64,000 nt of DNA from Janthinobacterium sp. 17J80-10. GTDB lineage: Bacteria > Pseudomonadota > Gammaproteobacteria > Burkholderiales > Burkholderiaceae_D. Below are positions 1 through 7,745 of this stretch, one piece after another; the first letter of the stretch is position 1, and each line of letters starts with the position of its first letter. The stretch lies in contig NZ_CP035311.1 in the NCBI RefSeq assembly GCF_004114795.1, positions 1,364,001 to 1,428,000 of the forward strand, in the 5' to 3' direction. A program made the translations under genes and the position numbers. The notes under the pieces were generated by a model, which saw only the letters and a list, made by a program, of their open reading frames with translations, searched no databases and was not told where the DNA came from.

Positions 1-1924
1 CCGCATGGGTATCGCGACGGTGGCCGTGTATTCCGAGGCGGACGCCAACGCGCGCCATGTGCGCATGGCCGACGAAGCCGTGCTGATCGGCGGCGCCGAA
101 GCGCGCGCCTCATACCTGGTGGCCGAGCGCATCCTCGAAGCCGCAAAGCAGACCGGCGCGCAGGCGATCCATCCCGGCTATGGCTTCCTGTCTGAAAATG
201 AAGAATTCGCCGAAGCCTGCGAGCAGGCCGGCGTGGTCTTTATCGGGCCGCCGGCGTCCGCCATCCGGGCCATGGGCTCGAAATCGGCTGCCAAGGCGCT
301 GATGGACAAGGCCGGCGTGCCGCTGACCCCTGGTTACCATGGCGACCGCCAGGAACCGGAGTTTCTCGCTGAGCAGGCGCAAGGCATTGGTTACCCTGTC
401 CTGATCAAGGCTTCCGCCGGCGGCGGCGGCAAGGGCATGCGCCGCGTCGATGCGGCAGCTGACTTCGCTGCGGCGCTGGCATCCTGCAAGCGCGAAGCGA
501 TCAACGCTTTCGGCGACGACCACGTGCTGGTGGAAAAATACGTGTTGAAGCCGCGCCACATCGAGATCCAGGTGTTCGGCGATACCAAGGGCAACTGCGT
601 CTATCTCTTCGAGCGCGACTGCTCGGTGCAGCGCCGCCACCAGAAGGTGCTGGAAGAAGCGCCGGCTCCCGGCATGACGCCGGAGCGCCGCGCCGCCATG
701 GGCAAGGCCGCGGTCGATGCCGCCAAGGCAGTTGGCTATGTCGGCGCCGGCACGGTGGAATTCATCGCCAACCAGGACGGCAGCTTCTATTTCATGGAAA
801 TGAACACCCGCCTGCAGGTGGAGCATCCGGTCACCGAAATGATCACCGGCCTCGACCTGGTGGAATGGCAATTGCGCGTGGCCTCTGGCGAACCGCTGCC
901 GCTGGCGCAGAGCCAGCTCGCCATCCACGGCCACGCCATCGAAGCGCGCGTCTATGCCGAGGAGCCGGAAAAAGGCTTCCTGCCATCCACCGGGCGCCTG
1001 TTGCACCTGGCGCCGCCGACCGAGTCCGATCATGTGCGTATCGACACCGGCGTCGAGCAGGGCGACGAAATCACGCCTTATTACGATCCGATGATCGCCA
1101 AGCTGATTGTCTGGGACCACGACCGCGACCAGGCGCTGGCGCGCATGCGCAAGGCTCTGACGCAGTATCGCGTGGTAGGCGTGGCCAACAATATCGAATT
1201 CCTGACGCGCCTGGTGACTTGCCCGTCGTTTGCCAACGCCGATCTTGACACCGGCCTGATCGAGCGTGAGGAAGCGACCCTGTTCCCTGCGGCCGCAGCC
1301 GTGCCCGAGACCGCCTGGCTGCTCGCCGTGTTGGCGGAATTGCTCCATGAAGCCGGTGCCGCGGAAAAATCGGTCGAGCGCGGTTCGCCCTGGCTTGGGC
1401 TGGACGGCTGGCGCCTGAATGGCCGTGGCCAACGCACCATCGCCCTGCGTCATGGCGAAGTGCGCCAGGACGTCGGCGTGACTGCCGCGGCCGGCGGATG
1501 GGAACTGTCGGTCGGCGACAGCCGCGTATTTGCACGCGGCGTCCTGCAAGGCAACGGCAAGCTGCATGCCCAACTGGGCGAGCGCCGCGTGCACGCCGCC
1601 GTGGTAATTGCAGCCGAGCGCCGTCACGTCTTCGTTGACGGCCGCGCATGGCCGCTGGCGCGCGTTGACAATCTGCATACCGGTGGCGAAGGCGACGAAG
1701 CCACCGGCGGCCTGCGCGCGCCAATGCCGGGCAAGATCGTGGCACTGCTGGCGCAGCCAGGCGCCACTGTCGAAAAAGGCGCGCCGCTGCTGGTGATGGA
1801 AGCCATGAAAATGGAACACACCATTACCGCACCTGCCAATGGCACCATCAAGGCGTTTTCGTACGCGCCTGGCGACCAGGTTGCCGATGGCGCAGAACTG
1901 GTCGAATTCGAGGTGACAGAATGA
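1..1924 (+). CDS. liuD: Biotin-dependent acyl-CoA carboxylase alpha subunit, probably 3-methylcrotonyl-CoA carboxylase (5' truncated by window)
   Basis: This is the biotin carboxylase plus biotin carrier subunit that carboxylates 3-methylcrotonyl-CoA in leucine catabolism. The frame is open through the first base, and the ATG at 5 is internal, because biotin carboxylases carry about 25-30 residues before this point. The ATP-grasp glycine loop (GGGGKGMRR), the catalytic segment ERDCSVQRRHQK and the MNTRLQVEHPVTE motif are all visible. The C-terminal biotinyl domain has VMEAMKMEH, with the biotinylated lysine codon at 1808-1810. The stop overlaps the next start as ATGA. The following HMG-CoA lyase gene argues for methylcrotonyl-CoA rather than propionyl- or geranyl-CoA as substrate. 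The substrate assignment is inference from context, while the carboxylase family is certain. Confidence 0.88.
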   Translation, partial: RMGIATVAVYSEADANARHVRMADEAVLIGGAEARASYLVAERILEAAKQTGAQAIHPGYGFLSENEEFAEACEQAGVVFIGPPASAIRAMGSKSAAKALMDKAGVPLTPGYHGDRQEPEFLAEQAQGIGYPVLIKASAGGGGKGMRRVDAAADFAAALASCKREAINAFGDDHVLVEKYVLKPRHIEIQVFGDTKGNCVYLFERDCSVQRRHQKVLEEAPAPGMTPERRAAMGKAAVDAAKAVGYVGAGTVEFIANQDGSFYFMEMNTRLQVEHPVTEMITGLDLVEWQLRVASGEPLPLAQSQLAIHGHAIEARVYAEEPEKGFLPSTGRLLHLAPPTESDHVRIDTGVEQGDEITPYYDPMIAKLIVWDHDRDQALARMRKALTQYRVVGVANNIEFLTRLVTCPSFANADLDTGLIEREEATLFPAAAAVPETAWLLAVLAELLHEAGAAEKSVERGSPWLGLDGWRLNGRGQRTIALRHGEVRQDVGVTAAAGGWELSVGDSRVFARGVLQGNGKLHAQLGERRVHAAVVIAAERRHVFVDGRAWPLARVDNLHTGGEGDEATGGLRAPMPGKIVALLAQPGATVEKGAPLLVMEAMKMEHTITAPANGTIKAFSYAPGDQVADGAELVEFEVTE

Positions 1925-2829
1925 CACGGCAAGTACGCATCGTTGAAGTCGGGCCGCGTGACGGCCTGCAAAACGAGAAGGAAGTCGTCAGCACGGCGAC
2001 CAAGCTGGAGCTGATCGAACGTCTCGCCCAAACCGGCTTGCAGGATATCGAGGCGGCTTCCTTCGTTTCGCCCAAGTGGGTGCCGCAGATGGCCGACCAT
2101 GCCGAGATCATGGCGGGCCTGCCTTCGCCGGAACGCTATCCGAACGTGAATTATCCGGTGCTGACACCCAACCTCAAGGGATTTGAGGCGGCGGCTGCTG
2201 CCGGTGCCAGGGAAGTGGCGGTGTTTGCTGCCGCTTCCGAGGGATTCTCGCAAAAGAACATCAATTGCTCGATTGCCGAATCGATCGAGCGCTTTGTGCC
2301 GATCTTCGAGGCGGCAAAGCAGCAGGGCATCCGCGTGCGCGGCTACATTTCCTGCGTCGTTGCCTGCCCCTACGATGGCCCGACCGCGCCGGAAAAAGTT
2401 GCGCAAGTCGCGGCACGCCTGATGGAACTGGGCGCTTACGAAATTTCGCTGGGCGACACCATCGGCGCCGGCACGCCCGCTTCAGTGCTGCGCATGCTCG
2501 AAGCCGTCGCGCGCGTGGCGCCGGTCGGCAAACTGGCCGGCCATTACCATGACACCTATGGCATGGCTGTCGCCAACGTGTATGCCTCCTACCAGTTCGG
2601 ACTGCGCTCGTTCGACAGTTCGATCGCGGGTCTGGGCGGCTGCCCCTACGCCAAGGGGGCGACCGGCAATGTGTCAACCGAAGACCTGGTCTATCTCTTC
2701 GATGGCCTGGGCGTGCAGACTGGCGTTGACCTCAATGCCCTGGTGGATTGCGCCGCCTGGATCAGCGGCGTGCTGAATCGCGCGCCGAACTCCCGCGTAT
2801 CGCGCGCCTTGCTGGCCAAGCGCAACTAG
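1921..2829 (+). CDS. mvaB: Hydroxymethylglutaryl-CoA lyase
   Basis: The enzyme cleaves HMG-CoA to acetoacetate and acetyl-CoA, the last step of the leucine degradation pathway fed by the upstream carboxylase. The 302-residue protein has the family N-terminus VGPRDGLQNE and the HMG-CoA lyase active-site signature SSIAGLGGCPYAKGATGN, including the catalytic cysteine near residue 240. The metal-binding HYHDTYGMA segment precedes it. The start overlaps the carboxylase stop by four bases (ATGA), indicating translational coupling in one operon. In Pseudomonas nomenclature this would be liuE. Confidence 0.93.
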   Translation: MTRQVRIVEVGPRDGLQNEKEVVSTATKLELIERLAQTGLQDIEAASFVSPKWVPQMADHAEIMAGLPSPERYPNVNYPVLTPNLKGFEAAAAAGAREVAVFAAASEGFSQKNINCSIAESIERFVPIFEAAKQQGIRVRGYISCVVACPYDGPTAPEKVAQVAARLMELGAYEISLGDTIGAGTPASVLRMLEAVARVAPVGKLAGHYHDTYGMAVANVYASYQFGLRSFDSSIAGLGGCPYAKGATGNVSTEDLVYLFDGLGVQTGVDLNALVDCAAWISGVLNRAPNSRVSRALLAKRN

Positions 2830-2847
2830 GTCCGGGAGCTTTGCCAC

Positions 2848-3516
2848 ATGATTACCTTGTATCACTGCATGAGCGCGCGTTCCTTCCGCCCCCTGTGGAT
2901 GCTGGAGGAGCTCGGCGGGCCCTACGAACTCAAGATGCTGCCGTTTCCGCCGCGCGTTCTGGAGCGGGGCTACCTGGAAATTAATCCTCTGGGCACGGTG
3001 CCGGTGTTGTTCGACGGTGATGTGCGCATGACTGAATCGGCCGCGATGTGCCAGTACCTGGCGGCGCGCGCCGGCGCTACGCCACTGAACGTGACGCCGG
3101 ACGAAGCCGGTTATGGCGCCTACCTGAATTATCTGCATTTCGGCGAAGCGACGTTGACGTTTCCGCAAACGCTGGTGCTGCGCTACGCGCACTTCGAGCC
3201 GGTGGAGCGGCGTTCGCCGCAAGTTGCCGAAGACTATGCCAAGTGGTTCCTGGCGCGCTTGCGCAGCCTGGAGCCGCTGCTCTTGCAGCACGATTATCTC
3301 GTGGCCGACCGCTTTACGGCTGCCGACGTTTCAGTGGGCTACGCCTTGCTGCTGGCCGAGCACCTGGGCCTCAAGCCGCGATTCACCCCGGCGGTGCTGG
3401 CTTACTGGGAGCGCCTGCGCAGTCGCGAGGGTTTCAAGCGCGCGCTTGCCGCGCAGGAGAAGGCCGCACAAGAGCAGGGTGTGCCTGCGATTCCGGCGCC
3501 GGATGTCCGCCCGTAG
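2848..3516 (+). CDS. Glutathione S-transferase family protein
   Basis: This is a 222-residue cytosolic GST. The N-terminal thioredoxin-like domain (about residues 1-80) contains [15 protein letters not shown], the cis-proline turn NPLGTVPVL, and the glutathione-binding [11 protein letters not shown]. An all-helical C-terminal domain follows, with [12 protein letters not shown] as its N-capping motif. It starts 18 bases after the HMG-CoA lyase stop and is probably co-transcribed with it. The substrate cannot be read from the sequence. A general detoxification or maleylacetoacetate-isomerase-like role is possible but unproven. Confidence 0.85.
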   Translation: MITLYHCMSARSFRPLWMLEELGGPYELKMLPFPPRVLERGYLEINPLGTVPVLFDGDVRMTESAAMCQYLAARAGATPLNVTPDEAGYGAYLNYLHFGEATLTFPQTLVLRYAHFEPVERRSPQVAEDYAKWFLARLRSLEPLLLQHDYLVADRFTAADVSVGYALLLAEHLGLKPRFTPAVLAYWERLRSREGFKRALAAQEKAAQEQGVPAIPAPDVRP

Positions 3517-3541
3517 GGCTATCGTTTTAAAGGAATTAATC

Positions 3542-4567
3542 ATGTCCGCACAACCCCTCGTATTCCAGCCTTCCCCTGCACCCGTTGCGCCCGTCGTGGC
3601 CGACAAGTGGCCGGTGGACGCCATCGTCGCCCTGTTCGAGCTGCCCTTCACGGAATTGCTCTACCGCGCCCAGCAGGCGCACCGCGAATACTTCAACCCG
3701 GCCGAAGTCGAGCTGGCCACGCTCATGTCGATCAAGACCGGCGGCTGCTCCGAAGATTGCGGCTATTGTCCGCAGGCAGCGCGCTACGATACCGGCGTGG
3801 TGGCTGAAAAGATCCTGCCGCTGGACACCGTGCTCAAGGCAGCGCGCGAAGCCAAGGCGCATGGCGCCAACCGCTTTTGCATGGGCGCGGCCTGGCGCGA
3901 GCCGAAAGACCGCGACCTGGTTAAGGTCGAGGAAATGGTGCGCGAAGTCAAAGCCCTGGGGCTCGAAACCTGCGTCACGCTGGGCATGCTGGGGCAGGGC
4001 CAGGCCGAGCGCCTGCGCGCCGCCGGCCTGGATTATTACAACCACAACCTCGACACGGCGCCGGAATTCTATGGCGACGTCATTTCCACCCGCGAATACC
4101 AGGACCGCCTGGATACCCTGGGGCGGGTGCGCGGCGCCGGCATCAAGGTGTGCAGCGGCGGCATCGTTGGCATGGGCGAATCGCGCCTGCAGCGCGCCGG
4201 CCTGATTGCGCAGCTGGCCAACATGGACCCGTACCCGGAATCTGTGCCGGTCAATAACCTGGTGCAGGTGGAAGGCACGCCCTTGTACGGCACCGAGCCG
4301 ATCGACCCGCTGGAATTCGTGCGCACGGTGGCGGTGGCCAGGATCACCATGCCGAAAGCGCGGGTGCGCCTGTCGGCAGGGCGCCGGCAGATGGGCGAGA
4401 CGGTGCAGGCCTTGTGCTTCGTGGCCGGTGCCAATTCGATCTTCTATGGCGAAAAGCTGCTCACCACGGGCAACCCGGAAATCGACGCCGACCGCGCCCT
4501 GCTGGAAAAGCTCGGCATGACCGCGCGCGGCACCGCCGTGGATGCGCGCTGCGAGATCGATGCCTGA
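3542..4567 (+). CDS. bioB: Biotin synthase
   Basis: This radical-SAM enzyme inserts sulfur into dethiobiotin to form biotin. The radical-SAM cluster ligands are C69, C73 and C76 in [12 protein letters not shown]. Conserved [22 protein letters not shown], and the C-terminal [11 protein letters not shown] arginine motif are present. The ATG at 3542 was chosen because AAAGGA lies about 7 bases upstream and the protein (341 aa) then has the family length. The same frame is open upstream to 3224, but that stretch overlaps the GST. No other bio genes are nearby, so bioB is separate from bioADF here. It sits just behind a biotin-dependent carboxylase operon. Confidence 0.96.
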   Translation: MSAQPLVFQPSPAPVAPVVADKWPVDAIVALFELPFTELLYRAQQAHREYFNPAEVELATLMSIKTGGCSEDCGYCPQAARYDTGVVAEKILPLDTVLKAAREAKAHGANRFCMGAAWREPKDRDLVKVEEMVREVKALGLETCVTLGMLGQGQAERLRAAGLDYYNHNLDTAPEFYGDVISTREYQDRLDTLGRVRGAGIKVCSGGIVGMGESRLQRAGLIAQLANMDPYPESVPVNNLVQVEGTPLYGTEPIDPLEFVRTVAVARITMPKARVRLSAGRRQMGETVQALCFVAGANSIFYGEKLLTTGNPEIDADRALLEKLGMTARGTAVDARCEIDA

Positions 4568-4617
4568 ATGGCATCCCGCGCCGGTCCTCGACTGGCGGGA
4601 TGTCTTGCGGTATCATT

Positions 4618-4781
4618 ACGGCAGTCATTGGGGAGTAGCCGCTCTTCCCCCGAAGAGGCTTATGTCAACACACTTGACCCGCAGGTCATGGCATAAGCAG
4701 TTCTGCAACTTGGCAAGACCTTTGACCACATCGCTTCCGTGCAGGCCGGGGGAAGCGTCGTGGTCATTCGTTTACTGCCCG
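4618..4781 (+). promoter_or_regulatory. yybP-ykoY manganese riboswitch
   Basis: The region holds the hallmark GGGGAGTAGCC (4630-4640), a GTCAACACACTTG segment, and the second conserved internal-loop stretch GGCAAGACCTTTGACC. A basal stem P1 can be drawn between GGCAGT (4620-4625) and ACTGCC (4774-4779). A long 3' hairpin pairs TGACCAC with GTGGTCA and CGCTTCC with GGAAGCG. It lies 22 bases before a UPF0016/GDT1 transporter, a known partner of this Mn2+-sensing class. The class call comes from recognised motifs and context, and the outer boundaries are approximate. Confidence 0.85.
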
Positions 4782-4802
4782 GCTGTGGAATATCTCAAGT
4801 TC

Positions 4803-5381
4803 ATGGAATCCCTTCTCGTTTCAACCGGCGTCGTTGCCCTCGCTGAAATCGGCGACAAGACGCAACTGCTCGCCTTCCTCCTCGCTGCCCGCTTCAAGAA
4901 GCCCTTGCCGATCATTGCCGGCATCCTGTGCGCGACCATCGTCAATCATGGTTTGGCCGGCGCGCTGGGCGCCTGGATCACGGCCAGCATCACGCCGGAA
5001 GTCTTGCGCTGGGTGCTGGGGGTATCGTTCATCGGCATGGCCATCTGGACCCTGATCCCCGACAAGATCGAGGAAGAGGAAACCCAGGTCGCCAAGCGCT
5101 TTGGCGTGTTCGGCGCCACGCTGATCACTTTCTTCCTGGCCGAGATGGGAGACAAGACCCAGATCGCCACCGTTGCCATGGCCGCGCATTATGCTGCGCC
5201 GCTGATGGTGGTGATCGGCACCACCCTGGGCATGCTGATCGCGGATGTGCCGGCGGTGTTTGCCGGCGACAAGCTGGCGGCAAAGATCCCCATGAAACTG
5301 GTGCACTCGATCGCCGCCGCGATTTTTGCCATCCTCGGTATTGCGACCCTGCTTGGCGCGGGCGCCAGGCTGGGGATCTGA
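4803..5381 (+). CDS. GDT1/UPF0016 (TMEM165) family manganese exporter
   Basis: This is a 192-residue inner-membrane cation transporter with six predicted hydrophobic segments arranged as two homologous halves. Each half carries the family signature E-x-G-D-K-T: EIGDKT at residues 15-20 and EMGDKT at 114-119. Bacterial members (for example MneA-type proteins) export Mn2+. The ATG at 4803 begins directly at the first transmembrane helix. The same frame is open further upstream, but that part overlaps the riboswitch. The yybP-ykoY element just upstream predicts induction by excess Mn2+. Confidence 0.85.
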   Translation: MESLLVSTGVVALAEIGDKTQLLAFLLAARFKKPLPIIAGILCATIVNHGLAGALGAWITASITPEVLRWVLGVSFIGMAIWTLIPDKIEEEETQVAKRFGVFGATLITFFLAEMGDKTQIATVAMAAHYAAPLMVVIGTTLGMLIADVPAVFAGDKLAAKIPMKLVHSIAAAIFAILGIATLLGAGARLGI

Positions 5382-5398
5382 GTCTGGTGACGTGCCGG

Positions 5399-5423
5399 TC
5401 AAGCCAGCCTCAGGCTGGCTTGA
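5399..5423. terminator. 11-bp perfect inverted repeat between convergent genes, possible bidirectional terminator
   Basis: Arms TCAAGCCAGCC (5399-5409) and GGCTGGCTTGA (5413-5423) are separated by TCA, which is the stop codon of the convergent alcohol dehydrogenase gene. There is no T-tract on either side, so intrinsic termination is plausible but not certain. Confidence 0.5.
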
Positions 5424-6510
5424 TCGCCACCTTCAGCACGCCGTCGCGCTGGTTGGCAAACAGGTCGTAGGCGGACACGATGTCGTCGAGCTTGTAATGA
5501 TGGGTGACCAGGACGCCGAGGTCGACACGGGAAGACGCCACCACGTTCATCAGCCGGCGCATGCGTTCCTTGCCGCCGGGGCAGAGCGCCGTATTGATCC
5601 GGTGGTCGCCCAGGCCGGCGGCGAAAGCTGCCAGGGGAATCTTCAGGTCGCTGGAATACACGCCCAGGCTCGACAGGGTGCCGCCGGGCTTCAGCACGCG
5701 CAGCGCCGCTTCGAAGGTGCCTTGCGTGCCGAGCGCCTCGATGGATGAATCGACGCCACGGCCCCCGGTCAGCTTCATGATCTCGTCCACCACATCGCAG
5801 TTCCTGAAATTCAGCGTGATGTCTGCGCCCATGGTCTTGGAGACGCCCAGGCGCTGGTCGTTGCCATCCACGACGATGATGGTGGTGGCGCCCAGCAGGC
5901 GCGCGCCGGCGGTCGCGCACAGGCCGATCGGTCCCTGCGCAAACACCGCGACGGTATCGCCGATCCTGATGTTGGCGTTTTCCGCGCCCTTGAAGCCGGT
6001 GGACATGATGTCCGGGCACATCAGCACCTGTTCATCCGTCAGGCCGTCCGGCACCGGCGCCAGATTGGCTTGCGCATCGGGCACCAGCACGTATTCGGCC
6101 TGGGTGCCGTCGATCATGTTGCCGAAGCGCCAGCCGGCCGTGGCCTTGTAGCCATGGCAGCCGCAGCGCCCGCTGGGGATGAGGTAACTGCCATCCTGGG
6201 ACGGCGCGCCATCCTGGGCGGCATACGAATTGAAGTTGGGGCAGATGGCGCCGGCGATGACGCGCTGGCCTTCCTGGTAGCCCTGCACGGCACTGCCCAG
6301 CTTTTCAATCACGCCCACCGGTTCATGTCCGATCGTCAGGCCCTTTGCGACGGGATATTCGCCGTTGAGGATATGGATGTCGGTGCCGCAAATCGTCGTG
6401 GTCGTGATCCGTACCAGCGCATCATTCGGACCGACGTCGGGAATCGGCTTGTCCGCCAATTCGATGCGTCCGGGTTCAATAAACACCGCTGCCTTCATCA
6501 TTGCTGCCAT
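5410..6510 (-). CDS. Zinc-dependent medium-chain alcohol dehydrogenase (secondary-alcohol dehydrogenase type)
   Basis: This is a 366-residue MDR-family NAD(P)-dependent dehydrogenase. Catalytic zinc ligands appear in TTICGTDIH (Cys) and TIGHEPVG (His/Glu), with the Asp of CPDIMSTGFKGAE. This ligand set and the lack of the four-cysteine structural-zinc lobe resemble the tetrameric secondary-alcohol dehydrogenases. The dinucleotide fold follows (FAQGPIGLCATAGARLLGA). The ATG at 6510 is supported by AAGGTGA about 7 bases upstream; in-frame ATGs at 6501 and 6498 are alternatives. Perfect hairpins flank the gene, suggesting a stand-alone transcript. The physiological substrate is unknown. Confidence 0.85.
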   Translation of the reverse strand: MAAMMKAAVFIEPGRIELADKPIPDVGPNDALVRITTTTICGTDIHILNGEYPVAKGLTIGHEPVGVIEKLGSAVQGYQEGQRVIAGAICPNFNSYAAQDGAPSQDGSYLIPSGRCGCHGYKATAGWRFGNMIDGTQAEYVLVPDAQANLAPVPDGLTDEQVLMCPDIMSTGFKGAENANIRIGDTVAVFAQGPIGLCATAGARLLGATTIIVVDGNDQRLGVSKTMGADITLNFRNCDVVDEIMKLTGGRGVDSSIEALGTQGTFEAALRVLKPGGTLSSLGVYSSDLKIPLAAFAAGLGDHRINTALCPGGKERMRRLMNVVASSRVDLGVLVTHHYKLDDIVSAYDLFANQRDGVLKVAIKPA

Positions 6511-6611
6511 CAATTTCACCTTGGGTTGGTTGAAAGAAAACTGCGCGAATGCCTTGGCCAAGCGGGCGCGTCGGCATTTCTGCCTTGAACCTTTAAGCAT
6601 ATGACGAGAAT

Positions 6612-6634
6612 CCGGCTTGTCAATGACAAGCCGG
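6612..6634 (-). terminator. Perfect 10-bp hairpin between the reductase and alcohol dehydrogenase genes
   Basis: Arms CCGGCTTGTC (6612-6621) and GACAAGCCGG (6625-6634) with a 3-base loop lie downstream of the putA-dpkA unit and upstream of the adh start. A run of Ts is missing. It is probably a transcriptional boundary, but an operator role cannot be excluded. Confidence 0.5.
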
Positions 6635-6670
6635 TGCGGCGGCGGAGTCGCTAAACGGGGCGTCAGACCA

Positions 6671-7702
6671 TCAGCCAGCTTTCGCCAGGGCGTGCAAGCG
6701 CGCCAGTTCCGCGACTGCAATCGGGATACCTTCTTTTTCGGCCAGCGCGCGCTGGCGGTAGCGGCGGTCGCCTGGCTGGCGCGGCTGGCCGGCGGCCTGC
6801 ATCTGCCGCACCAGCGTCTCGGTGCGCCGGGCAAAATTGTTGCCTGCGCCTTTAGACGGGTCGATAACAATCAGCAACTGGCCCGTCCAGGGTGTTTGCG
6901 CGCCCGGATGGCCGGACCAGTCGAAGTCAAACGAAAAATTGCCGCCGGTGAGCGCGGCCGCCAGCAGTTCCACCATCATGGACAGGGCCGAGCCCTTGTA
7001 GCCGCCGAAAGGCAGCAGGGCGCCGCCGTCGAGGATGGCCTTGGGGTCGCACGTCGGCTGGCCGTCGCGGTCCACGCCATACCCTTCCGGCAGCATTTTG
7101 CCTTCCCGCGCGGCGATTTGCACGTCGCCATTGGCGATCGCACTGGTGGCCAGATCGAACACCAGCGGGTCGGCGCCTTCGCGCGGCGCGGCAAAAGCGA
7201 TCGGATTGGTGCCGAACAATGCCCGCGTGCCGCCGTGCGGCACCACGCATGCCATGCTGTTGACAAAGGACAGCGCCACCAGCCCCTCGCGGGCAAAGGG
7301 TTCGACGTCCGGCCACAGCGCGGCAAAATGGTGCGAATTATGGATTGCCAGCAGGGCGATGCCATTGGTGCGGGCTTTTTCGATCAGCAGCGAACGGGCC
7401 GCCGCCAGCGCCGGCTGGGCGAAGCCATTCTTTGCATCGGCGGTGATGAAGCCGGGCGCGGCATCCCTGACTTCGGGTACCGCCTTGCCATCCACCCAGC
7501 CGCTGGCCAGCGTGGAAACATAGCCGGGCATGCGGAAGATGCCGTGGCTGTCGGCGCCGTCGCGCTGGGCGCTGGCGCAATTGTCGGCAAGTACCTCCGC
7601 CACTTCGGCAGACGTGCCATGGCGCTCGAAAATGCGCGCCAGCAGCGCCTTGAGTTCGGCGAAGGAGAGATGTGCCGGGTTGTTGTGCTTCTCGGATTGC
7701 AT
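6671..7702 (-). CDS. Ldh-family NAD(P)H-dependent oxidoreductase, possibly delta1-piperideine/pyrroline-2-carboxylate reductase
   Basis: This 343-residue protein belongs to the malate/L-sulfolactate/ureidoglycolate dehydrogenase family (not the classical Rossmann LDH). Family motifs are DSHGIFRMPGY near the N-terminus, NSHHFAALWPD in the middle, and FGGYKGSALSMMVELLA. It lies 43 bases behind putA on the same strand. DpkA-type members reduce cyclic imino acids to proline or pipecolate, so a role in proline/lysine catabolism is the most economical reading. The ATG at 7702 has AGGA 9 bases upstream; an in-frame ATG at 7729 has no recognisable ribosome-binding site. The substrate is inferred from context only. 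Confidence 0.75.
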   Translation of the reverse strand: MQSEKHNNPAHLSFAELKALLARIFERHGTSAEVAEVLADNCASAQRDGADSHGIFRMPGYVSTLASGWVDGKAVPEVRDAAPGFITADAKNGFAQPALAAARSLLIEKARTNGIALLAIHNSHHFAALWPDVEPFAREGLVALSFVNSMACVVPHGGTRALFGTNPIAFAAPREGADPLVFDLATSAIANGDVQIAAREGKMLPEGYGVDRDGQPTCDPKAILDGGALLPFGGYKGSALSMMVELLAAALTGGNFSFDFDWSGHPGAQTPWTGQLLIVIDPSKGAGNNFARRTETLVRQMQAAGQPRQPGDRRYRQRALAEKEGIPIAVAELARLHALAKAG

Positions 7703-7745
7703 GCTCGGTTTTCCTGTTGCGGTATTCATTCAATTGCCCAGCGCG

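Noticed and set aside
110..1927. A 605-codon open frame opposite the carboxylase
   Set aside because: Antisense shadow; the plus strand encodes a complete set of biotin carboxylase motifs.
3224..3541. N-terminal extension of bioB
   Set aside because: It overlaps the GST gene out of phase, and the ATG at 3542 has a good ribosome-binding site and gives the family length.
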